Origin: Chlorops oryzae
Taxonomy: Eukaryota > Arthropoda > Insecta > Diptera > Chloropidae
NCBI GenBank assembly: GCA_020466095.1
Contig: CM035806.1
Span: forward strand, 96,199,315-96,263,314
Direction of reading: 5' to 3'
DNA length: 64,000 bases
The translations under genes were made by a program, and so were the position numbers. This document shows positions 54,547 through 64,000 of the stretch, piece after piece. A model generated the notes under the pieces. The model worked only from the letters and a program-made list of their open reading frames with translations. It did not search any database and was not told the DNA's origin. Positions within the stretch are counted from its first letter, which is position 1. Each line of letters opens with the position of its first letter.

Positions 54547-55112
54547 CAGTGCCGGCCACGGAAGCAAACTAGAAGCAAAAAGAGCGTAAGCACTCGTATG
54601 TGCACAAAATTGCTCTCAAATGAGAAGCAAAGCTGAGAGCCAAAAATTCGTTCAGTTGAGTGGAAAACGTCAAGCGAGACGGAGCTGCGTCGGATGAAGC
54701 TAGATGAGAACGTAAATTTTTATCAGCCTTGATACACTTCGAAGAAAATGAATTTTTTATAAGTACTTCAGGAATTTTTTCATCGTGCTTTTAACATTCA
54801 GTTATTTTATTATATAATATATATAAATTTCAGCACATCATTTGATTTGTACAATAATTCTCTGCTCTACACTGTACATTTTCAAGACAAAAGAGCTCAA
54901 GATGAGCCAAAAAAAGCTCCAAAATGACTCATCCATACTTCTTCGACGAGGCGTCGAGTTTTTGCGACATATCGATCCAGGGACATAAAGAACAAAATTT
55001 TTCGGCTCTAAGAAAAATGTATGCAATTTTGTATGAAAACATCAACTGTTTCTCGCTGTGTAATGTGCACGCATACAAACGCAATTAGTAAATGTAGTGG
55101 TGGCCGGCACTG
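54547..55112. mobile_element. hAT MITE (566 bp) with perfect 8-bp duplication
   Basis: CCCATTAC flanks it at 54539-54546 and 55113-55120. The ends are CAGTGCCGGCCAC and its complement with one base extra. It lies in a Pur-alpha intron and is non-coding. Confidence 0.93.
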
Positions 55113-55120
55113 CCCATTAC

Positions 55121-55500
55121 TGATACGGTCCCTGATAATAGCCCAAAACCCCCTTGCGCACGGGCCTACCCAGAACCAGTTGAGGTAAACCATACAAAAT
55201 GTATATAGAAACTAGAAGTCCCGGCGTACTTCGCACCGCCTACGAAGAAACTAATTACTAAAAATTAAGTGAAGCAAGTAAATTTTACTGATAAGCAATA
55301 TTTCTTCAACCTCTGTACACTTTCACTCCCTCTCACTCTGTCCATCCATTCCCCGTTCACCAGATCTATCCTATCCCTCTTTCACCCACTTTCACCCACT
55401 TTCACCCACTTTCACCCACTTTCACCCACTCTCACCCTCTTTCCCACCCTTTCCCACCTTTTCCCTTTCTTGCCCTATCTTGTCCTATCTTTCCCTCTCT
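55121..55500 (+). repeat. DINE scrap and (TTTCACCCAC)n repeat
   Basis: CCAGTTGAGGTAAACCATAC and GTATATAGAAACTAGAAG are relics of a DINE tail. From 55380, five copies of TTTCACCCAC grade into CCCTTTCCCACC-type pyrimidine-rich sequence. The 188-codon frame over this stretch is a repeat artefact in its first half. Confidence 0.7.
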
Positions 55501-55689
55501 TCTTCCAAAGAGCTAAGGTCCCCAGAGGTGGTTCTAAATGTACAATTGATCCGAACGTACTGCAATCATCTTTTATGTCGTCGAATCAGGCTAGGCCTTC
55601 TAATACTTACCGGAAAATCGTTCTGTGTGATACAGTTTGTACTTTTAATTTTACACCTGAAGTTGATGTATGTATATGCGGCTGTGAGC

Positions 55690-56010
55690 AAGCTAAAATC
55701 GTAATAAATCATTGTATGGCCGCTTCTGCCTTCCCTCAAGTGTGGAAAGATGGAATTGTGTTTCCTATACCCAAAAACTCGGCTGAGAATGATGCTTCTG
55801 ATTACAGGCCAATATACATGTCTTACCATGTCTAGCTAAGCTCTGTGAGAAGGTGTTTGCAAACCAAATATAATATAACTGATTATTTTAATGAAAAAAA
55901 TGTCTGTTCTCAATTCCAATCAGATTTTCGAAAACAGCATGGCTATGCAGTTATGAAGGTCTTGGATGATGTTAGGTGCCCGTCTCACCTTAACAAATTT
56001 TTTTGGCCTC
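55690..56010 (+). pseudogene. Broken LINE reverse-transcriptase fragment
   Basis: FPQVWKDGIVFPIPKNSAEN and DASDYRPI match the conserved start of the RT domain of Jockey/I-type LINEs (F-P-x-x-W-K...PI-x-K...YRPI-S). After a frameshift near 55825, the adjacent frame gives RRCLQTKYNITDYFNEKNVC and SQFQSDFRKQHG, the next RT block (in active elements Q-x-G-F-R). It is only about 320 bp, with frameshifts and no catalytic YxDD. It lies in a Pur-alpha intron, opposite to the gene. Confidence 0.85.
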
Positions 56011-57395
56011 AGTCTTTTTGTTCAGCTGTTTTCAATACTATTCAAGTTTTTATTTACCTTTTTTTTTACTTTTGAAATAAAATACCGTATGAAATACTGA
56101 AAGTTTTTTCGCACCTTGAAACATTTTGCTTCTGTAAGTAATGAAAAAACAACAGCGTTGTTATGTCTCTGAACAACAAAACCGTAGAATCAATCACAAT
56201 AGTAAAAGTGGAAACATCGGACAATATTTCGAAATTTTTAAGGCAACGATAAAAGCAAAGTGGAAACGCTGGGAAACAAAGCTTTCAAATTTGCACTTTT
56301 TGAAAAATCGAATTTTTTTTTTGTCTTTTCTTATTGTTCAACATTTCAAGAATATAGGTTTATTTTTTTATGCAATTTTAAACCGATCGGAGCAAAACTC
56401 TAGCAGTTACGGACGATCGCGGTAGATGGAGTTAACGAGCAGGTATACTGTGTCCAAACGTGAAACGCGTTTTTCCCAAAAATCACTTTTTCAAAGTCGG
56501 TGTTTAAATTTTCTCGAAAACTACTTTACAGATTGATTTCAAACTTTTTACACATTTTCCTGAAAACCTGATTAAGGTTGTTTTCCACCCACAAAATGGA
56601 GGAATTTTTTGTAGAAAACAGCAATTTTTAACTAGATAATCGCCAAAAATTTTCAAATTAAAAAAAGTTATCACGGAACGTAGGGAGCGGAATTTTAAAA
56701 TTGTTTGTCTAAATTTTCATAGGTTTTCAATTTCGGATAATTCTGCCCCAGTCTCTAACACGCAAATGGTTTGAAATAAATTGCTGAATCCATATTTGAG
56801 GAAAAAATTCGCAAGCTTTTTTTAATGCCGAAACCTACAAATCCCCCCCCCCCCCCCCTCCCCATACCCCCACCACAATTCTTCTGACGGTACCTGCGGT
56901 ACTAAGATCTGTCACAAACATTCTACAACTGCCTCAAAACTATTTCGAATTGGAAAAGCGGTCGTGGCAAGAGAGATGTTCCATAAATCAATTGACATAC
57001 ATGTTTTTAGCCCTCTAGTTCCTGAATTTATAGACCAAAAAATTATTTTTGTGTTTCTTTTGGTTAAAATATTATATGTATATATATATGTTATATATAT
57101 ATATATTCACACAAAATTCCAGTAATTTTTTTTTTTTGACGATTGCGGGAAGGGAAAGCGGACACGAAAAAGTTAGCCCGCCTAGAGGCGGTCATAGGAA
57201 CTAGAGGGTTAGGATAGCCTGACTATAAAACCCTTCCATGTTTTCTTCTTATAGCGAATTCTCTCTTTAAAGAAATTTTTTCTGGTCCTTCGAAATTTGT
57301 TATAGAGAGCATGTAAAACAGTCTGCGCGTGCGTGTTTCTAAATCGAGTTTTCGCTCATATACATAATGGTTTCATAGTTTAATCAAATCCTTAC
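56011..57395. other. Intronic spacer with simple repeats
   Basis: A C tract of about 16 lies at 56845-56860 and a TATATA run at about 57074-57105. I see no gene or bounded element. Confidence 0.5.
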
Positions 57396-57517
57396 CCTCC
57401 GTCATTGGTACCAAACTCCTCTAAAAGGTCAGTTAAAGCATCACGAAACTCAATCATTCCTTGAGCAGGTATTGCGATTTGGGATCTAGGGCCACCTCTT
57501 GTAATGGTTTGCGATAC
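57396..57517 (-). CDS. Pur-alpha: Pur-alpha, exon with end of a middle PUR repeat
   Basis: The acceptor TTTTTCCGCAG ends at 57518 and the exon starts at 57517 in phase 0. The donor after 57396 is GTAAGG. The 122 nt give [20 protein letters not shown], then [20 protein letters not shown] plus two bases of the next codon, completed by the following exon. This is the most conserved part of Pur-alpha in animals, the end of the second PUR repeat (R-V-S-Q...[26 protein letters not shown]). Exons upstream (first repeat and start codon) must lie beyond 64000, because 57.6-64 kb holds only repeats. Strand and order agree with the two exons downstream, so the three form one gene. Confidence 0.96.
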
Positions 57518-57639
57518 CTGCGGAAAAATATAAAGTTTTCATAGTTCAATTACTTCAGATAAATGGAGAACCTTTTTGTGTATAGTAAGCTATAAATATG
57601 TATTGTAGTTTAAATATTGTATTTTGGGATCCCCGCGTG

Positions 57640-57830
57640 CTTTCTTTATTAATCACACTCTGTGTCGAGGGTATATTGCGTTTGTGTGGTTGTGTGTAAC
57701 ACCCACAACCAGTCGAGATAGACCATACAAAATATATATAGAAATGATCAGCGTCACCAGGAGATTTGATCCATATCCATATCCGTCTGTCTGTCTGTAT
57801 ACAGTTATCTTATCGAAGGAGTTGATACGC
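57640..57830 (-). mobile_element. DINE-type tail fragment
   Basis: It is the reverse of the 44.6-44.8 kb order: GGGTATATTGCG, ACCCACAACCAGTCGAGATA, TATATATAGAAATGATCAGC, GTCACCAGGAG, then a CTGTCTGTCTG run. Confidence 0.75.
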
Positions 57831-58430
57831 CTTTTACCTCGGAAGTTACGAAAAATCTTCATTTGTGGGAGTGGCAGTGGGCGGGCCACATAAAAATTTT
57901 TCCTACACCTTTCAATCGCCTTGGTGAACCTATGCTGCGAATTTGAAGCTTCTACGCCTTTTACTTCACAAGTTACGATAAGCCCTTATTTGTGGGCTTA
58001 TTTGTGGGCGTGGCTCGAGGAGGGCGGCGTCCATTTTTTGCCAGGAAATGTCCCTTTTCGTAGTTTACCAGCACACCAAATATCAATGAAATGTGTTGAG
58101 TGGTTCGCAAGTTACAAGCATTTTACTGAAAACACAATAAATTCATTTGTGGGCGTGGCAGTGGGCGGATGTCTCCCATTTTTACTTAGGATCATACTCG
58201 GACCCCGATGTACATGTGTGCCAAATTTCGACTTCATTGGTTCAGCCGTTTCGGAGGAGATCCGACCACGGACGGACGGACGGACGGACAGACGGACATG
58301 TCTAAATCGATTCAGTTTTTGATCCTGATCATTTCTATATATATTTTTCTATATCTCCGGAGCTTAATTCTCCCTGTTACAAGATTTGCACAAAACTAAT
58401 ATACCTCGCTTACGCTGGGTATAAATAGAA
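57831..58430 (+). mobile_element. DINE-type element with GTGGGCGTGG repeats
   Basis: TTGTGGGCGTGGC-type words recur (57975-58010, 58143-58160), followed by CTTCATTGGTTCAGCCGTTT, (GGAC)n at 58264-58295, CTGATCATTTCTATATATAT, GTTACAAGATTTGCACAAAA and the stem-loop end CGCTTACGCTGGGTATAAAT. This is the canonical order of the class. Confidence 0.75.
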
Positions 58431-59589
58431 GCGAAAAATAAAATTACTTTTTAACGTTTAAATTTTACATAAACACATATTACGATATTACAGCGTATAC
58501 TTAAGGTCTCCTTAGCACTTAAGTAAAGCTTAAGTCTGTAAAGCATTTTAACAGTACAAATTTTTAGTGCTCCTTGAATAAGTTTTCAATTTAATTAAAT
58601 CAAGGAATTTCACTAATTTTATGAATTTTAAAAAAGTATAAAGGGTCATTCCATTATCGCGGGTGCAACTTTTATACGTATGTTTTAGTTTCATGTAATT
58701 AAATAAAAAAACATTTTTAATAAAAATAGTCTTGAAAAGGCTACACCTTAACATTTTCATTGCATATTAGTTCTCAAATATTTTAAAATGATACTATTAA
58801 AGTCTTGAGAATGATTTAAATTGCCATCGCGGGTGCAACAAACTTGGCCCTACGTTTCTAGATCAGACACAAAAAACGCATAAATCTGTTAACTGTGATA
58901 CATTTTATGTGTTATGCCTTAATATTTTGTTATACAGGGTGTTCCATACTCAATGGATCAAAAAAAGGAGGTGATAGGGGGAACCCATACAAAAAAAAAA
59001 TTGTATGGAAAGGGGGGTTCATCTTGCACTCGTAAGGAGCTAGAGGAGCGGAAAGAATTCGACTAAATTGGTGAGCATACTTTTAGGCGGATATGTAAAA
59101 CTAAAACACTATTCAGAAATTTATAAATTTCTTAGATTTTTCTTTTTCTCATGCTGCCTAAAAGTGTGCTCAATAAATTTGATTAAAATAACTTTTCTGG
59201 AAGTCAAAAATACAAAATAATTATTTTCAAACCTTAGTTTTGCATTGATTGTGAAACTTTTTGTTAGCAACCATGGTATCAAATTGAAGAGAAAAACTCA
59301 AAGTTTTCAAAAAGGGTAAAAAAAGAGGCTCGATCGTAATTAATTTGAATTAAATCACTTTAAAAGCCAAAATTACACTATTTTAGGCTTAGACGGTAGT
59401 ACCAGAGAAAATGGAGTTGAATTATTTAAAATAGTAGTATGCAGTGTTAACGGAAAACCGCCAAGCTTTTCATATCATATGTGATTTTGAATTTACGGCC
59501 TGTAAGTGAGGAGCGCCAGTGAAAAAACCAAAATATTGTTTTTTGCATGTAACTCCTCAGGGGTGCATTTGTGACACCCCCTCCCACCC
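58431..59589. other. Spacer with CGCGGGTGCAAC words
   Basis: TCGCGGGTGCAAC occurs at about 58659 and 58828 and again in the array that follows. Near 58940 ACAGGGTGTTCCATACTCAA looks like a MITE end. No gene is seen. Confidence 0.4.
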
Positions 59590-61288
59590 CCTATGGCCTT
59601 AAACAACTCCTGATATAAAAATGGATGGCAGAAGATGTGCGTTCTGTGTCGGTATATCTATTGTCAGGCTTGCCTGACTCCATGAACACGCCTATGGGAC
59701 TTGAAATTGGCACTTATACTTGCAGAGCAATTGTACGAGGGCATACAAACCATCGCACAAATATCTTTTTAAAACAAATTTGGACAGTAGGTGTTTCAGG
59801 ACTTGCTCATCGGCCATTATTTTGAAGGCTTAAACCAGTACGATGATGGAGTTTCGTCATTGATCTGAATCCCTGTTAAAATCTCAAAACTGCCCCAAAA
59901 TCTCATATTTTCCAGGGGTAATAAAGAATTTCTCTGATCCAAAACTGAAGGCACTTAGATATATCAGGATGCAGAGTTTACTTTAAGCCTCCGTATTTAG
60001 AGATTCTCAAAGAGGTTGGAAAAGTCGGCATCACTGCCAATCACTTTCTGTATTAGTGGGGCGGTTTTCATAAAGAAATTCAAAACAAATGTCGTGCATT
60101 TAAAATGGAGGACCCTGAGGTGCGCACTTACAGACAACTCCTGATGAGTCTCATCAATTATTCGGAAGAAGTGTGTCTGATTGAATGCTTGGTATTATAT
60201 TGTCAGCCCTTGCCTGACTATAACATCCAACATGGATATCTTGTTCATTAATTCTCTAGTTTTTGCACAGCATATTGAAAGAAGATGTTCATTACAGTGA
60301 CCATGCGCAGCTAAATCATCTTTTTAAAATTCTAGGACACTGTTGGACGAGTAGGTGTTTCAGCGTACATATATTTCAGTCAGGCCATATCAAAATATAA
60401 TGAAGCAATATGTAGTAAATCGCACGATGAAGGAGTAAATCGACAAACAGTCTGAATCCCGTGATCTAAAATCAAAATACGCGGGTCCATCTCAATTTTA
60501 AGGGGTAATTAAAGATATTTTAACTCTGGCAATCACAAAACTTTGAAAAACAGATTATATCAGGATGTTTAGTTTCGGTTTCTTCGTTACTTTCACAAAG
60601 TTTCAGAGAGGTTAGCTCTTTATTTCTGTGAAAAAGTAAACTTCTATCACTTTCTTGTATTAGCGGGTGCTATTAGTCAACAGTGTCATTTTAGGAATCT
60701 AATAATGCATTAATAAATAAAAACATGATCGTGCGCACCGGAGATTCATGTGCTCTATGACGTCTCTTTAAATTGGAAGAAGTGTTTTGATTGAATGCTT
60801 GGTATATGTTTCAGCCCTCCTATTGTTCATCCAACATGGATATCTTTTCATTAATTTCTATTTTTGACACATATTTAAAGAAGATGTTCTTAGAGTGACT
60901 GCGAGCTAAATCATAAAATTCTAGGACACTGTTAACGATGGCTTTCAGCGTACATATATTATTAGTCAGGGCATATCAAAATATAATAACAAAATATGTA
61001 GTAAATCGCACAAGAAGGGTAAATGACAAACAGTTGCACCCGTGATCTGACATCAAAATCGCGGGTGCAATCAATTTAAATTATCGATTATTTTAACCTG
61101 GCAATCACTACACTTTTAAAAACGATTAATTTATGTTTAGTTTCGGTTTCTTCTTACTTTCACAAAGTTTCAGAATGTTAGCTCTTTATTTCTGTGAAAA
61201 AAGTAAACTTTTATACTTTTTGTATCGCGGGTGCAACAAGTCAACAGTGTATTTTAGGAATCAATAATGCTTAATAAATAAAAACATA
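59590..61288 (+). repeat. Three decayed tandem units of about 0.55-0.6 kb
   Basis: Anchors recur in order: GATTGAATGCTTGGTA at 60180 and 60791; a CTGAATCCC/GCACCCGTGATCT block near 59862, 60451 and 61033; TTTCACAAAGTTTCAGA at about 60590 and 61160; GGACACTGTT at 60340 and 60924. Units 2 and 3 are closer to each other than to unit 1. Unit 2 ends in a copy of CCGGAGATTCATGTGCTCTA, the same word as the start of the compound element that follows unit 3. Confidence 0.75.
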
Positions 61289-62414
61289 TCGTCGCCCGGA
61301 GATTCATGTGCTCTATACGCCATTTTAACGAATTTGAGTTAAGGATGCCATCCCCCATTATCAATGCCAAATTTTTTAAATCCGCAATCCATTTTTTGCT
61401 ATATCTTCTAGTTACTGAGATAATTCATCTCCAGTTTGCTCTATATCCCTTGAAACACAATTTGTTTGTGTTCTTTTGCTCTATACGCCATTCAATGGCG
61501 TATAGAGCAAAATTTCAGTACAAAGTTAAGGTTTTAATTGACGATAGCCACTTTGCTCTACATGCCGTTTTCTTCGAGTAACATCGTTGATAATTTTTGT
61601 TTTTTTGTTTACAGTAAAACAGTAGTCTAAGTTAAAAATATAGGTATTGAAAGAATAGCGAAGCATTGGCATTCGTACGACATCATCATATTTGTCGCTC
61701 AGTGGATAAAGGGAATGAGTCCGCAAAATTTGAAATGGAAAAAAACGACAGAACAGTTGACGTTGACTTTAAAATTAGTTTTTACAACAAAACTCAAAAT
61801 TGAAATTGCAAAATTAATTATTGGCGCTTCTTTTACAATTTTTAAAAAAGTCATAAAAGGAAGTGTATCCACGCTAAATCTCAAAAACGTCAAATTAGAC
61901 TCAATCCCTTTATCCAGTGAACGACTCATATGTTCAAGAAATATGCATAGCATATCTACATAGCAGATTAAAAAACAAAAAACCAAATCCAAAAGGAACC
62001 CGCGAAACTCTGGAACTCGCCTAATATTATAACAGCCCTCGTATAATAACAAAAAGTCTGGTTACCAATACCCAATAAACACAACGATATCGTAACGATA
62101 TCGAGGCAATATAGTTTTCTCTTAAAAATGTTTCGCGACGATAATTCGAGACGATATCGAGACGATTTCGATATCGTGAGAGAGTCACTTATCATTAGCG
62201 AATCGAGATTTTCATCTTCTCGAATCGTTAACGAGCCTTAACTCGAATCGCTAGCGAATCGAGAATTTCATCGCTCTGAATCGTTAACGGACGATTAGCA
62301 AAAAAATCATTAATTTTTATATTTAATGTAAAATTCAAATAACAGTCTTATTATAATACTATTTTCGGTTTAAAAAAAAAAAAAAAACGGTTCTATTGCT
62401 GGTAACCACGCTTT

Positions 62415-62500
62415 CGAATCCACCGGCTGTGGGATTTGAACACCGAACCTCTTGATTTCTAGTCATGTTTCTAGTCTGCTTACCCATTACGCCTTCCGAT
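62415..62500 (-). other. tRNA-like module 3, second copy
   Basis: The A and B boxes are kept (GGCGTAATGGGTAAGC; GTTCAAATCCCAC on the minus strand), essentially identical to 22704-22790. Confidence 0.55.
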
Positions 62501-62828
62501 TTGGAAACAAATTAACAAAACTACCTTCGAGAATTAAAGTTTCGTACCCAATAAACAAATAAACACAAAAACGTTAACGAGTTCGAATCGAATTCGATTC
62601 GAATTCGTTTAATGCGATTCGCGCTCTACGAATTCGATTCGAATTCGATTCGAACTCGTTATCGCTTTTGTGTTTATTAGGTCCTACTTATTTTTCTTCT
62701 TTTCCCTTATGTGTTTCGAGTTCAAAACGAGTTCACTAAACTACTTTCTAGGATTTCGTTTTTCTCAAATTCGTAACAAATTTGTGGCGATATAATCTTC
62801 GTTTTTGTATTTATTGGGCTAAAAATGT

Positions 62829-63072
62829 TTCGCCTCGATATCTTCGCGAGGCCAAAATCACGATATCGAGAAATTTGATTTTCGCGAACTCGACTCAATA
62901 TTTTCGCGAGTCCAAAATCGCAATATCGAGAATTTCATTTTTCTCGAATTCGTCTCGATATCTTCGCGAGTCCAAAATAACGATATTGAGAATTTCTATC
63001 TTCTCGATATCGTCGCGAGCCTAAATCGCTATATCGAGAAATTCGGTTTTCTCGAATTCGTCTCGATATCGT
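62829..63072 (-). repeat. 66-bp tandem repeat (TCTCGATATCTTCGCGAGTCC type)
   Basis: About four units containing CGATATCG-, CGCGAGTCCAAAAT- and GAATTTC-type words give a 22-residue periodic frame. Copy 1 (about 21225-21360) has roughly two units. The length difference accounts for the size difference between the copies once the two insertions are removed. Confidence 0.75.
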
Positions 63073-63835
63073 TACGATATCGTCCTCGGTTTTGTGTTTA
63101 TTGGGTATCCATATATTTATTTATGTTTGTATTTTGTGCATTCCCCAGCAGGAAAAGTCCCGGTGAAACCATCAATGATTTCAGCATGACATAAGAGCCG
63201 CGACTCCTCCTGTTTCTACACCAACTTTCTAATGAAATTTACACACAAACGGCATTGGCCGTCATGAGAGGACATGTCACCAGTTGGTCATCGAAATTGG
63301 AGTGGATACCTCCTGTTTCGCAAGAAAATGTCATCGTTCGTGAGTGATACGAAATGAAAATGAAACACGGACTACGTCATGGGAATTGCGATGAATAACA
63401 TCTTTTTTCGATGACAATGTCATTAGAATTGCGATGAATAACACCTTTTCTCGATGACAATGTCATTAGAATTTAGAAGTACTCTAACTTTCCCCTTGAC
63501 ATCATCGGTGAAAACATTAATGAATTTTTCCTTTATGCGAAAAAGTCCGGCTGGGTAATGTCACTTTGCTCTATGTATTACATTGTCAGCGAAATATGTT
63601 TGAAATGGCGTGTAGAGCAAAGTGGTTTTTTTTTAAAGCCATAAAATACCCTTTTATGCGTTAGATCAAAGATTCGAAAATATACTCTTCGAATAAGTAT
63701 TCTTTCAAAAATTAATAGTGAAACACACAAAAAACCTTATCGTACAGTTTTTGAAAAAAATAGTTTCAAACTTCAACTTCGATTTACTCGAAATGTGTTT
63801 TTTGCACGTAGAGCACATGAATCCCCGGGCGACGA

Positions 63836-64000
63836 TATACGTACATTTTTTGCAACGCGAGATTAAATTAATATTTCTACTTCAATTTAGTCGGTAAAAT
63901 GTAACCTCAAATTGTCGGCAACGGCTCTTTTATGACAGTTTAAAAAGGTATGACTTTAAAGTTTTGTCAGGGTTTTTGAATAGTAATTTTTTCAAACGCG
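63836..64000. other. Right edge, unassigned
   Basis: Nothing is recognised; the first Pur-alpha exons are expected further right. Confidence 0.4.

Larger units (their letters stand above)
61289..63835 (-). mobile_element. Compound TCGTCGCCCGG element, copy 2 (2.5 kb, inverted)
   Basis: It has the same ends and order as 20467-24157, reversed. It lacks both the 1024-bp HINE and the 251-bp TTAA MITE of copy 1 and so preserves their empty sites. It has about two extra 66-bp units. Sub-parts: 39-bp palindrome near 61480-61518, foldback 61690-61930, CCCAATAAACACAA element 62071-63105 with tRNA-like module 62415-62500, CCCAGCCGG MITE about 63145-63555. Confidence 0.85.

Noticed and set aside
55269..55690. 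First half of a 188-codon frame
   Set aside because: Pyrimidine-rich (TTTCACCCAC)n sequence; only the part from about 55690 has LINE RT motifs.
62782..63024. 80-codon frame with 22-residue repeats
   Set aside because: It is the translation of the 66-bp tandem repeat; 66 is divisible by 3, so the frame stays open.

Overview
This window looks like AT-rich, intron-dominated chromosomal DNA of a higher fly (Diptera, Schizophora). The clues are a full-length irritans-type (Himar1-like) mariner, INE-1/DINE-1-like (HINE) elements with GACA/GTCT microsatellite cores, a Ty3/Gypsy element, many MITEs and a fly-like Pur-alpha gene. There are no rRNA genes, CRISPR arrays or bacterial-style operons. Pur-alpha lies on the dot chromosome (Muller F) in Drosophila, so a dot or ancestral-X segment is plausible, but that is inference.

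Host genes. The clearest one is split over 11 kb of the minus strand. Three exons at 57396-57517, 54089-54194 and 46520-46684 have consensus GT-AG junctions and compatible phases. They encode the C-terminal part of the single-stranded nucleic-acid binding protein Pur-alpha. The 5' exons lie beyond the right edge. A second host-like exon, 28101-28373 minus, encodes a signal peptide plus the I29 propeptide of a cathepsin L-like cysteine protease and ends at a splice donor; no catalytic exon was found.

Layout. 0-2.7 kb: decayed hAT transposase and a MITE. 2.8-5.3 kb: Harbinger-like element broken by a HINE fragment, itself broken by a DD37E Tc1-type element. 5.3-11.3 kb: MITEs, a TIR element with tRNA-like modules, a HINE and a conserved unknown ORF fragment. 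11.3-16.75 kb: a young 5.4-kb Ty3/Gypsy element with 313-bp LTRs. 18.8-25.3 kb: a second HINE, then a large TIR element containing a compound element with its own HINE and piggyBac-type MITE. 25.6-27.75 kb: a hAT MITE and a Transib-like element. 28-33.5 kb: the cathepsin exon, a tandem GC-rich repeat and a four-level nest of elements. 34-43.8 kb: the second tRNA-module element, an octamer satellite, TTAA-type MITEs, a Tc1 pseudogene and a 5'-truncated LINE. 44.5-57.5 kb: Pur-alpha exons with introns full of MITEs, the intact mariner, the third tRNA-module element and a broken LINE. 57.6-64 kb: DINE pieces, a decayed three-unit tandem array and the second, inverted copy of the compound element.

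Interplay. Two inverted copies of the compound element (20467-24157 and 61289-63835) act as natural empty and filled sites. They show directly that the 1024-bp HINE inserted between A residues without target duplication, and that a 251-bp MITE inserted at TTAA. Elsewhere, target-site duplications fix element borders: CTTATGAC, CCCATTAC and two near-identical 8-mers for hAT MITEs, CGTCG for the Transib-like element, ATAT for the Gypsy element, TA for mariner and a 12-mer for the LINE. Only the mariner appears to encode a complete transposase.
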